Source: Lachnospiraceae bacterium
GTDB lineage: Bacteria; Bacillota; Clostridia; Lachnospirales; Lachnospiraceae
DNA: 64,000 bases
Assembly: GCA_017624235.1 (NCBI GenBank)
Contig: JAGANL010000050.1
Location: 1 to 64,000 of the forward strand
Direction of reading: 5' to 3'
The notes under the pieces are model-generated. The model was not told the origin of the DNA, did not search any database, and was given only the letters and a program-made list of their open reading frames with translations. Positions 1-9,000 of the stretch are shown piece by piece; the first letter of the stretch is position 1, and the number at the start of each line of letters is the position of its first letter. Position numbers and translations under genes: made by a program.

Positions 1-137
1 TCAGACCAGAGATTTGCCATCCGACTTCCTTCAGATTCCACCTCACGATGGACACCCTTGTCTTTGGCTGTATCCTTCCCACTACTAGGGCGGATTAGGG
101 ACTTTCACCCATTAGAAACGTGCGCCGCAAGGCGCAC
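1..137 (-). mobile_element. Group II intron, class C-like, 5' end only (runs off the left edge)
   Basis: Read on the minus strand, the segment begins GTGCGCC and continues with AATGGGTGAAAGTCCC, then AAGGGTGTCC and GGAATCTGAAGGAAG, ending at the edge with CTCTGGTCTGA. These are the conserved 5' end and domain I blocks of bacterial group II intron RNA, and the arrangement fits class C (IIC) introns. The first intron base should be position 137. The intron-encoded reverse transcriptase and the catalytic domain V would lie left of the window and are not visible. The element sits 9 nt behind an intrinsic terminator hairpin on the same strand, which is the known target preference of class C introns. 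Family identity rests on the motifs; class assignment also uses the target site. Confidence 0.85.
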
Positions 138-141
138 AACA

Positions 142-175
142 TAAAACGGCAGCACTCCTGCATGGATTGCTGCCG
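142..175 (-). terminator. Rho-independent terminator of the dipeptidase gene and intron target
   Basis: On the minus strand an 8-bp stem (CGGCAGCA / TGCTGCCG, 13-nt loop) is followed by TTTTATGTT. It lies 24 nt past the dipeptidase stop codon. The group II intron begins immediately after the T-rich tail. Confidence 0.85.
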
Positions 176-199
176 CACCTTTTCTATTCTGCTTTTCTG

Positions 200-1165
200 C
201 TAATGCAGTATCTCCCGATATACCCGAAGCACATTTTCTCCCATCACTGCATCTATTTCGGACTCCTTCCAGCCCTTCTTATGCAACGCATCCATCAGCC
301 GTTCTATGCTGGTCACATCCGGTAAAGCACGGTTCCCCGGTATCCCATCAAAATCACTCCCCAGTCCAAGGCATTCCATGCCTCCCACATTCGTGATATG
401 TTCTGCATGGCATACCACAGCCTCTAATACCTGTTCCGGCGTCCTCTGTTCATCTGACAGATCCGTCAGAAAATCTTCACAGAAATTTAATCCAATGACA
501 CCGCCTCTTTCTGCCAGCCTGCGTATCATATCATCTGTCATATTCCGTACCGCCGGGCAGATTGCCCGTGCATTGGAATGACTTGCCACAAATGGCTTTT
601 TCGTATGCTTAAGAACATCATAAAATCCTGCATCTGACAGGTGTGACACATCCGGTATCATCCCCAGCTTTTCCATTTCCTCCAAAAAACGGATGCCGGT
701 TTCTGTCAATCCATGTGTCGTATCGGGTGTCACAAAATCTGCTCCCAGATTCGGGTATCCCAGTTCATTCGGATAGTTCCAGGTCAGGGTCAGCATCCTG
801 ACACCCAGCCTGTAAAACTCCTGGAGTCTGGACAATTCTCCCAGACAGACCGCACCCTCCTCCAGTGTCAAAAGTGCCGAAAGCTTTCCCTTCCGCTCAT
901 TTTGTACAAAATCCAGCCAGGTATATACGGGTGCAATCCATTCGCGATTCTTCTCCATTTCTCTCTCATACAGCTTTACCAGTTCCCTGGCTGCCTCATA
1001 GGGCTCATGGGTTTTCTTCTTATTGATAAACAATGCAAAATTCTGCAGGCTGTAACCTGCCTGCTTCATCCTCTTTAAATCCACATGGCCGCTGTTGTCA
1101 TACAAATTCTCTCCGTTTGCGTACAATCTGCTGATCGTATCGCAGTGCATATCTACAATGTGCAT
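200..1165 (-). CDS. Membrane dipeptidase family protein (peptidase M19)
   Basis: A 321-residue metallodipeptidase of the renal dipeptidase (M19) family, which hydrolyses dipeptides, often including those with a D-residue, using a binuclear zinc site. The expected metal ligands are visible: HxD at H7/D9, a Glu at about 102-103 (TLEEG), His at about 176 (DVSHLSD), His at about 197 (ASHSN) and a GSDFDG motif near 270. Length is normal for the bacterial family. No signal peptide is seen, so it is probably cytoplasmic. The ATG follows a GGAAAGAGG ribosome binding site. The gene is monocistronic, ends at a terminator and is divergent from the cytidylate-kinase-like gene. Substrate is unknown. A D-containing dipeptide would fit the D-glutamate operon elsewhere in the window, but that link is only inference. 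Confidence 0.9.
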   Translation of the reverse strand: MHIVDMHCDTISRLYANGENLYDNSGHVDLKRMKQAGYSLQNFALFINKKKTHEPYEAARELVKLYEREMEKNREWIAPVYTWLDFVQNERKGKLSALLTLEEGAVCLGELSRLQEFYRLGVRMLTLTWNYPNELGYPNLGADFVTPDTTHGLTETGIRFLEEMEKLGMIPDVSHLSDAGFYDVLKHTKKPFVASHSNARAICPAVRNMTDDMIRRLAERGGVIGLNFCEDFLTDLSDEQRTPEQVLEAVVCHAEHITNVGGMECLGLGSDFDGIPGNRALPDVTSIERLMDALHKKGWKESEIDAVMGENVLRVYREILH

Positions 1166-1194
1166 CTTTTCCCTCTTTCCTTTCTTCTATTTCA

Positions 1195-1262
1195 TTTTGT
1201 CTGCAAAAATTCTTTCATTTGTCTGCAAAATTGTATGTTCTCTAATTGTTTGCAGATAATTG
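1195..1262. promoter_or_regulatory. Spaced repeats in the divergent promoter region
   Basis: Two copies of TTTGTCTGCAAAA start at 1196 and 1218, exactly 22 bp (two helical turns) apart. A degenerate third, TTGTTTGCAGATAA, starts near 1246. The ends TTTTG/CAAAA are inverted. The cluster sits between the divergent dipeptidase and cytidylate-kinase-like genes, where a regulator site would be expected. No regulator is identified. Confidence 0.4.
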
Positions 1263-1282
1263 TTATTTTTCATTTTATTTTA

Positions 1283-1291
1283 TGTTATAAT
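1283..1291 (+). promoter_or_regulatory. Extended -10 promoter element
   Basis: TGTTATAAT at 1283-1291 is a perfect extended -10 box about 60 nt before the ATG of the cytidylate-kinase-like gene. No good -35 hexamer is present, as is common for extended -10 promoters. The surrounding sequence is strongly AT-rich. Confidence 0.5.
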
Positions 1292-1349
1292 AAAAAAAAC
1301 ATTACTTGCAACTAAAAATAAATATCTTCCTTCGAAAGGAGGTCTGTCT

Positions 1350-1952
1350 ATGTATCGCATCATAACTATTGAGCGTGAATATGCCAGCGGCGGCAGCGAA
1401 ATCGGAAAACGGCTTGCCAAGGAGCTGGACTGCAAGCTCTATGACCGAAATATTCTGGTCATGGCCGCTGCACGGCTGGAAATCCCTCCGGCTTATATGG
1501 AAAATCTGGAAGAGACCGGCCCGGGAAGCATCCTGTTCAACCTGTCCCGCACCGTACTTGGCGGCTCCGGCCGCAAAGAGGAAAATACACCGCTCGCAGA
1601 ACGTCTCTTTCTGGCTGAAAAGGATATCGTAGAGGAAATCGTCCAGTCAGACCGCTGTATCATTATCGGACGGGCGGCCGGATATCTGCTAAGAGAGCAT
1701 GAAGACTGCCTGCGTGTCTTTATTCACGCAGATCGTGAAAACCGCATCAAGCGGGCCATCGAACGGGAAGGCTGTAAACCAGAAGAGGCCGAAGCTGTTC
1801 TGAAAAAGAATGACAAAAGACGGCGCAGCTTCTACGAATATCACACTTCTCTGACATGGGGCAATCGGGAGGATTTCGACCTTTGTTTAAACAGCAGTCG
1901 CCTCGGAATCGAAAAGTGCGTGTCCCTTCTACGGGACGCCGCACAAAACTGA
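1350..1952 (+). CDS. Cytidylate kinase-like family protein
   Basis: A 200-residue P-loop protein resembling the cytidylate-kinase-like family (Cytidylate_kin_2). The nucleotide-binding loop is at residues 11-20 (YASGGSEIGK) and is followed by a YDRNIL segment typical of the family. A later IIGRAAGYLL stretch and a basic lid-like region (RIKRAIEREG) also fit. The family is distinct from the true CMP kinase Cmk, and its substrate is mostly unknown. The ATG at 1350 is chosen because AAAGGAGG lies 6-7 nt before it; an in-frame ATG at 1260 lies upstream of the promoter and is unlikely. The gene ends at a strong hairpin and appears monocistronic. Confidence 0.85.
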   Translation: MYRIITIEREYASGGSEIGKRLAKELDCKLYDRNILVMAAARLEIPPAYMENLEETGPGSILFNLSRTVLGGSGRKEENTPLAERLFLAEKDIVEEIVQSDRCIIIGRAAGYLLREHEDCLRVFIHADRENRIKRAIEREGCKPEEAEAVLKKNDKRRRSFYEYHTSLTWGNREDFDLCLNSSRLGIEKCVSLLRDAAQN

Positions 1953-1985
1953 TATCAATGGTTTCTATACCTCTTGTAGAAGCAT

Positions 1986-2020
1986 CAGGGAGAGTTCTGG
2001 CGAACTCTCCCTGTATATTT
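1986..2020 (+). terminator. Rho-independent terminator after the cytidylate-kinase-like gene
   Basis: A 12-bp perfect stem (CAGGGAGAGTTC 1986-1997 with GAACTCTCCCTG 2002-2013), 4-nt loop, followed by TATATTTC on the plus strand. Confidence 0.8.
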
Positions 2021-2040
2021 CACATATTATCTTTTCTATG

Positions 2041-2782
2041 CTATTTTTTCTTCTTGTAAGCCTCGTAAACCTCATCACAATCAAACTCCGGAGCATATTC
2101 TGCTGCAATATGACACATGCTTTTGATTTCTTCCTCATCCTCCTCCAATGCCTCCGCAATTTCCTCCACGTTCTTTCCTTTGCGCAGCTTCTTACAAATC
2201 TGTTCTATCAGTTTATGGATTTCTCCCTCGGTTTTTCCGGCCTGTATTCCTTCTCGTATTCCTTCTTGTATGCCTTCCTGCCGTATCATTTCTTCTCTTT
2301 CCCACGACTTCATATAGCTGACACCTACTTCCTCATCGCGCTTTATTTCTTCCACCATCGTATGTATTTTCTGAAGAGTGGCACCTTTGGCATTTTCTGC
2401 CGTACTTTTCTCCATATATTTTAACATATCACTCAATTCCTGGCTAGAGTTTTCCTGTTTCCCTTTCGTATATAAATAGATGGTTTTCAGTCCATCCTCA
2501 TATTCCACGGTTGTATCTTCCTTGCATCGCGTTTCAAAAGTATAAACCATACGTCCTCTTTGAAACGGATCATAAGGGACAATCATAATCACTATTACAT
2601 TCTGCAATGCCGCATAATCTGCCCCGCTTTTTAATATTCTGGAATCAATGAGCGCATGATAATAACGGCTTCGTTTTGCCATAGAACTATTTTGATAGGT
2701 ATTTGGTTCTATATCATACTATCGCCTCCTGAAACAAAAAATCATCCAACAGGTTCAATTCCTCCAATTTTCTTTTCTCCAT
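2041..2782 (-). pseudogene. Rpn / PD-(D/E)XK nuclease family transposase, internally deleted
   Basis: The open frame (213 codons from 2682) matches the C-terminal part of the Rpn recombination-promoting nuclease / PD-(D/E)XK nuclease family transposase group: RSRYYHALIDS, PYDPF, a YTFETRC segment, LYTKG, SDMLKYMEKST, and the charged EGIREGIQAGKTEGE tail. Just upstream, in another frame, the normal N-terminus is still readable from an ATG at 2782 with an AGGAGA ribosome binding site (MEKRKLEELNLLDDFLFQEA), after which the frame breaks. Roughly 100 residues that normally lie between, including the nuclease core, are missing. I therefore call a pseudogene by internal deletion. The leftover C-terminal ORF could still be translated from 2682, but it has no visible ribosome binding site and no catalytic domain. 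Such genes are usually multicopy in Lachnospiraceae genomes. Confidence 0.8.
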
Positions 2783-3024
2783 AGACTGCTTCTCCTTTTC
2801 CTTCGAATGATAACAAAATAATAAGGTGGATTTCTGGTGATACACCGGAAATGTTTGATACGGCACAAACCGCAATAGATTTTAAATGTTCTTTTATGAT
2901 ACACGATATACGCAAAAATGTAAAGAACGATGTATAAACTTTGTTTACTTAATTATGACTTCGCAATTTAGCCATCGAGCCACCGCAAATTTAAAAAAGT
3001 CTGCAGCGTCCGATGGCCTGAACA

Positions 3025-4368
3025 TTACAAATTTCTCTTCTCTCCATGCACTACATAGAAAAAGTACCCCACGCACAATACAATCTGCACCACCGTAGAT
3101 GCCGGCGTGGAAAGTCCGATGAAAAACAGCCTTCCCCCTGCCATCCGGCTCATCAGATATGCTACGGGAATCCTTACCAAAAAGGCTCCTACAATTCCCT
3201 GTACCATGACAAATATAGTTTTGCCGCAGCCATTAAAATAGCCGATAAAGCAGAACAGGAACGAGGTCAATATACAGTCCACCGCATATGCCTTCAGATA
3301 GTCGGCTGCTGCCGCAATGACATCTCCCTCTCTGGCAAAAATGCCTGCCAGCAGATTGCCATGAAAAAAGGAAACATATGCCATCACCATACCGGCAATC
3401 AAAGAGGTTCCGATTCCGTAAAACAACGCCTTTACAGCCCGTTCCTTTTTCCCTGCTCCGATATTCTGCGCCACAAATGCCGACATAGACTGCATGTAAG
3501 CGGACGGCACAAGCATGATGAATGCACACAGTTTTTCGGCCACACCGACTCCCGCTGAGGCGATGACACCCATGGAATTGACAATCGCCATAATCACCAG
3601 GAAGGAAATGCTGACCAGTAGATCCTGCAAAGCAATCGGCGTCCCCAAGATCAGAATGCGTCCTGCCACTCTGCCATTCAACCGGACATCCTGTCTGTGG
3701 AAGTTAAAGGGAAGCGTCTTCTTCCGTATGATAGCAAATGACAGTACGACACTGATTGCCTGCGCCATCACCGTTGCAAGGGCCGCACCTGCCGCTCCCA
3801 GCCCGAAGCCTGCCACAAACAGCAAATCTCCTGCAATATTGAAGACACAGGCAATACTCACCGTAATAAGCGGCATCTTAGAATCTCCGATACCTCTGAA
3901 AATACTGCCTAACAGATTATAGGCCACAATAAAGATCATACCTGCGGAACAGATACGCACGTAATCCGCCGTCTGGTTCAATGCTTCTGCGGGTGCCTGC
4001 ATCAGTTCAGAAATCGGCCTGGCCCCAAAGACCATCAAAGCGGTCAGGACCAGAGCAAGGATGCCAAACAGACAGATTCCGCTTCCGATTGCTTCACCTG
4101 CCTCCTGCGGCTTCTTTTCCCCGATTTTCTGTCCGATCAGAATCGTAATCCCCATGGCAAGTCCTGTGATGACTACCGTTACCGTGTGCATAACCTGACT
4201 TCCGGTCGAAACCGCTGAAACATCCGCTGCCTCTGCAAACTGTCCTACGACCAGCAGATCGACACCACCGTACATTGCCTGTAGAAGCAGGGCAAACAGC
4301 ACCGGAAATGCAAACCGGATTAACGGCGAAAGAATCTTTCCCTCTGTAAACTGCTGTGTATTTTCCAT
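3025..4368 (-). CDS. MATE family multidrug efflux transporter
   Basis: A 447-residue polytopic membrane protein of the MATE (NorM/DinF-like) family, exporting cationic or other small molecules in exchange for Na+ or H+. Two MatE repeats can be followed, the first beginning with EGKILSPLIRFAFP and containing the typical MYGGVDLLVVGQF segment, the second around GRILILGTPIALQDLL. About 12 transmembrane segments are expected. The start at 4368 (MENTQQFTEG) is preferred because AGGAGG lies 8 nt before it; an upstream in-frame ATG at 4410 lacks a site. No partner gene is adjacent and the substrate cannot be told from sequence. Confidence 0.9.
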   Translation of the reverse strand: MENTQQFTEGKILSPLIRFAFPVLFALLLQAMYGGVDLLVVGQFAEAADVSAVSTGSQVMHTVTVVITGLAMGITILIGQKIGEKKPQEAGEAIGSGICLFGILALVLTALMVFGARPISELMQAPAEALNQTADYVRICSAGMIFIVAYNLLGSIFRGIGDSKMPLITVSIACVFNIAGDLLFVAGFGLGAAGAALATVMAQAISVVLSFAIIRKKTLPFNFHRQDVRLNGRVAGRILILGTPIALQDLLVSISFLVIMAIVNSMGVIASAGVGVAEKLCAFIMLVPSAYMQSMSAFVAQNIGAGKKERAVKALFYGIGTSLIAGMVMAYVSFFHGNLLAGIFAREGDVIAAAADYLKAYAVDCILTSFLFCFIGYFNGCGKTIFVMVQGIVGAFLVRIPVAYLMSRMAGGRLFFIGLSTPASTVVQIVLCVGYFFYVVHGEKRNL

Positions 4369-4463
4369 ACTACAATTCCTCCTGTTACTTTTGATGATAA
4401 GAACACACATGCGAGCGACGCCGTTATACGGCTAATTTCATCTCCGGAGCTGTGCATAATCGT

Positions 4464-4514
4464 ATAAAAAAAGCCGGATAACATACCGGGCGCCCCCGAC
4501 ATCTTATCCGGCTT
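4464..4514 (-). terminator. Rho-independent terminator of gltB-gltD
   Basis: Stem AAGCCGGATAA / TTATCCGGCTT (11 bp, 4471-4481 with 4504-4514), followed on the minus strand by a run of seven T. It lies 23 nt past the gltD stop. Confidence 0.85.
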
Positions 4515-4536
4515 TATAATTGCGATTACAAGCCCC

Positions 4537-6042
4537 TTACTGAATTACCATATTCGTGTATCCCATCAGGCTCTCATCCACTGCTCTGGCAGCCTCCCGT
4601 CCTTCGCGGATGGCCCACACGACAAGAGACTGTCCTCTGTGCATATCCCCTGCGGTAAAGACGTTCTCTGCACTGGTCTTATAAGCTCCCTCTTCGGTGG
4701 CCACATTGGTTCTGTGGTTTACATTCACCTTAAAGGCATCCGTAACGTACTTCTGGCTGCCCAGGAAACCTGCCGCAATGAGAACGATTTCCGCCTCCAG
4801 AACCTTTTCGCTTCCGGCTACCTCCTTCATATTCATGCGACCTGTTTCCTCATCCTTCTCCCAGGTCAGCTTCACGATTTTCACACCCTTCAGGCAGCCG
4901 TTCTTATCCTTGATAAACTCCTTGACCGTGGATTCATAGATACGCGGGTCATGTCCGAATACGGCAATGGCTTCCTCCTGACCATAATCGGTTTTGCACA
5001 CCTTCGGCCACTCCGGCCATGGATTGTTCTCCGCACGCTCGTCCGGTGCCTTCGGCATCATTTCGATCTGGGTGACGGATTTGCAGCCATGACGGATGAC
5101 GGTTCCCACACAGTCATTTCCGGTATCACCGCCGCCGATGATTATGACGTTTTTGCCTTTGGCATTCACATATTTTCCATCTGCGAAGTTGGAATCCAAA
5201 AGGCTTTTCGTATTCTGACTTAAAAAATCCACCGCAAAGTAAATTCCCTTCGCATCCCGGCCCGGTGCCTGGATATCTCTCGGATTGGAGGCTCCGCAGG
5301 CCAGAATGACACGGTCATACTCTGCCAGAATCTTAGCGGCCTTCACGTCCTTTCCGACATCCGTATTGGTTACAAAGGTCACGCCTTCTTCTTCCATAAT
5401 TTTAATCTTTCGCTCAATCACGCTCTTTTCCAGCTTCATATTCGGAATGCCATACATGAGCAGTCCGCCCACACGGTCATGCCGCTCATAAACCGTTACC
5501 GAATGTCCTCTTTTGTTGAGCTGGTCTGCTGCCGCCAGTCCGGACGGGCCGCTGCCGATGACAGCCACCTTTTTTCCGGTGCGTACCTTTGGAGGATCTG
5601 CTTTGGCATAGCCCTGCTCGTAGGCATTCTCAATAATGGCATATTCGTTTTCCTTAGTGGAAACCGGATCTCCGTTCAGCCCGCAGGTGCAGGCTGCTTC
5701 ACAAAGTGCCGGACAAACTCTGGAGGTAAACTCCGGAAAGTTATTCGTCTTTTTCAGACGGTTGTATGCCTGCTTCCAGTTTCCTGTATATACTAAATCA
5801 TTCCATTCCGGTACGAGATTGTGGAGCGGACAGCCCGATGCCATGCCGCAGATCATCATGCCTGCCTGACAGAACGGGACACCGCATTCCATACAACGCG
5901 CCCCCTGAAGCCTCTGCTTATCCATCGGGAGATGCTCATGGAATTCCTGAAAGTGCCTGATTCTGGATTTCGGTGCTTCCGCCTTGGAAACCACTCTCTC
6001 ATATTCTAAAAATCCTGTTGGTTTTCCCATCTTGATTACCAT
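4537..6042 (-). CDS. gltD: Glutamate synthase (NADPH) small subunit
   Basis: The beta subunit of glutamate synthase, which passes electrons from NADPH through FAD and iron-sulfur clusters to the large subunit so that 2-oxoglutarate plus glutamine give two glutamate. The N-terminus carries the cluster-binding cysteines (CMECGVPFC, a CPLHN motif, and VCPALCEAACTCG). FAD binding follows at VIGSGPSGLAA and NADPH binding at IIGGGDTGND. About 500 residues, normal for the family. It lies 38 nt behind gltB as the second gene of the operon and ends at a terminator. The start is uncertain between ATG 6042 and ATG 6030 (MGKPTGFLEY). The latter matches the usual family N-terminus; the GGAAAGG site is closer to the former. 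Confidence 0.95.
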   Translation of the reverse strand: MVIKMGKPTGFLEYERVVSKAEAPKSRIRHFQEFHEHLPMDKQRLQGARCMECGVPFCQAGMMICGMASGCPLHNLVPEWNDLVYTGNWKQAYNRLKKTNNFPEFTSRVCPALCEAACTCGLNGDPVSTKENEYAIIENAYEQGYAKADPPKVRTGKKVAVIGSGPSGLAAADQLNKRGHSVTVYERHDRVGGLLMYGIPNMKLEKSVIERKIKIMEEEGVTFVTNTDVGKDVKAAKILAEYDRVILACGASNPRDIQAPGRDAKGIYFAVDFLSQNTKSLLDSNFADGKYVNAKGKNVIIIGGGDTGNDCVGTVIRHGCKSVTQIEMMPKAPDERAENNPWPEWPKVCKTDYGQEEAIAVFGHDPRIYESTVKEFIKDKNGCLKGVKIVKLTWEKDEETGRMNMKEVAGSEKVLEAEIVLIAAGFLGSQKYVTDAFKVNVNHRTNVATEEGAYKTSAENVFTAGDMHRGQSLVVWAIREGREAARAVDESLMGYTNMVIQ

Positions 6043-6080
6043 ATCCTTTCCGATACCTGAAAAATGAAAGCTACAGCTCT

Positions 6081-9000
6081 CTACTTTCTGGTATTCGCAT
6101 AAAATGCTTCAATCTGTGCCTGCTCTGCGCTGAGTCCCTTTTCCTCCATCTGCACAATGGTCTTTAGCACACGTTCATAGTCATGCGGGATAATCTTCTT
6201 GAACTTCGGCAGATACTCGCCGAAATTGTCCAGAATCTCCTTGCCCTTTGCAGAGTTCGTATATGCCACATGCTCTTTGATCATATCCTTTAATTCCAGT
6301 ACATCATATTTATTTGTCAGCTCATAGGAGGATACCATTTCCTTGTTCAGACGGATATAAAGATCATTATCCTCATCCAGAACATAGGCAATACCACCGC
6401 TCATGCCGGCTGCAAAGTTCTTGCCGGTCCGACCAAGCACTACGACACGTCCGCCTGTCATATATTCGCAGCCATGATCACCGACACCCTCTACGACTGC
6501 AATTGCACCGGAATTACGTACGCAGAAACGTTCTCCTGCCACACCGTTGATAAAGACCTTGCCGCTCGTTGCTCCATACAGAGCCACGTTTCCGACAATG
6601 ATGTTTTCCTCAGCCTTGAAGCGGCTTCCCTTCGGCGGATACAGGATCAGCTTGCCACCGGAAAGTCCTTTTCCAAAGTAATCATTACTGTCGCCTACCA
6701 GTTCAAGCGTCAGTCCCTTCGGAATGAATGCACCGAAGCTCTGTCCGCCGGAGCCGTTGCAAAGGACGCGGTAGGTATCCTCAGCTACATCGTCACCACA
6801 GCGTCTGGTGATTTCCGAACCGAGAATCGTGCCGAATGCACGATCCGTATTCTTTACATCGATTTCCAGACTGCGCTTCTGTCCACTCTCCAGCGCCTTC
6901 TCCATCTGCTTTACAAGTACTCTTTCATCCGCTGTCTTTTCCAGTGCGAAATCATAAACCTGCTTCGGATCAAAGGTTACTTTTTCTTTCATGCCTTCAT
7001 ACGGATTTGCCAGAATATAGCTTAAATCAATCTTCTTCTGGCTCTCATCCAGATTGTCTCTGACCTTTAACAGCTCCGTATGTCCAACCAGCTCATCGAT
7101 GGTGCGCACACCCAGCTTTGCCATATATTCACGCAGTTCCTCTGCGATAAAGCGCATAAAATTGATGACATATTCCGGTTTGCCGCGGAAACGCTTACGC
7201 AGCTCCGGATTCTGTGTTGCCACACCGACCGGACAGGTATCCAGGTTGCAGACTCTCATCATCACACAGCCCATCGTTACGAGCGGAGCGGTTGCAAAGC
7301 CAAATTCCTCGGCTCCCAGAATGGCTGCAATGGCCACATCACGGCCACTCATCAGCTTTCCGTCCGTTTCGATACGTACCTTATTACGCAGACCGTTCAT
7401 AATCAGGGTCTGATGTGTCTCTGCCAGACCCAGCTCCCACGGAAGTCCGGCATTATGAATGGAGTTTCTCGGAGCTGCTCCGGTTCCTCCGTCATAACCG
7501 GATACCAGAATAACCTGTGCACCCGCCTTGGCTACACCTGCAGCAACCGTTCCGACACCTGCCTCGGATACGAGCTTCACCGAAATCCTTGCATTCTTAT
7601 TTGCATTTTTCAAATCATAAATCAGCTGTGCTAAATCCTCAATCGAATAAATATCGTGATGCGGTGGCGGAGAAATCAGGCCGACACCCGGTGTCGAATG
7701 TCTGGTCCTGGCAATCCACGGGTATACCTTTCCACCCGGCAGATGTCCGCCTTCACCCGGCTTCGCGCCCTGCGCCATCTTGATCTGAATCTCCTGTGCA
7801 CTGACTAAATAACGGCTGGTAACACCAAAACGTCCGCTGGCTACCTGTTTGATGGCTGAGCATCGGTTCAGTCCGTCCGGCCCCACGGTCAGTCTTTCAA
7901 TATCCTCACCGCCTTCACCGGTATTGGACTTGCCATGCAGCTGGTTCATGGCAATCGCCAGAGTTTCATGCGCTTCCTTGGAAATGGAGCCGTAGGACAT
8001 AGCTCCCGTCTTAAAGCGGGTCACAATGGAATCCACGCTCTCCACCTCTTCAATCGGGACACCCTTTTTCGGATAGTTGAAGTCCATCAGTCCACGCAGC
8101 GTCTTTACGGAATCCTCATCGTTTACCATCGCGGTATACTGCTTGAACATGCTGTAATCACCGCGTTTGGTCGATTCCTGTAACAGATGGATGGTAGCCG
8201 GATTGTACATATGCTCATCCCCGCCGCTTCTCATCTTGTGATGACCCGGGCTGTCCAGTGTCAGATCCGTAGCCAGTCCAAGCGGATCAAATGCCTTGGA
8301 ATGCAGATCATCCACCTGTTTTTCAATATCCTTCATCGTAATACCGCCGACACGGCATACGGTATTTGTAAAATATTTGTTCACCACATCATAATCGATA
8401 CCAATGGCTTCAAAAATCTGAGAGCCCTGATAGGACTGAATCGTGGAAATACCCATCTTGGAAGCAATCTTCACGATACCATGGATGACGGCATTGTTAT
8501 AATCATCCACTGCCGCATAATAATCCTTATCTAACATCCGGTTATCAATGAGCTCCTTGATGGACTCCTGTGCCAGATACGGATTGATTGCGCAGGCGCC
8601 ATAACCAAGCAGCGTAGCAAAATGATGTACCTCGCGCGGCTCGCCGGACTCCAGAATCAGCGCTACACTCGTTCTCTTCTTGGTATTGACCAGATGCTGG
8701 TTTAATGCAGAAACTGCAAGCAGGGACGGAATTGCCACATGGTTCTCATCCACACCACGGTCAGACAGGATCATGATATTCACACCGTCACGATACGCTC
8801 TGTCTACCTCTACGAACAGACGGTCAATCGCCTTCTCCAGACTGGTATTCTTGTAATAGGTGATCGGAACGACCTCTACCTTAAAGCCGTCCGCCTTCAT
8901 ATTCTTGATTTTCAAAATATCCGTATTGGTCAGAATCGGATTGTTGACCTTTAAGACATTACAGTTCTTCGGTGTCTCCTCCAGCACATTTCCTTCGGAA

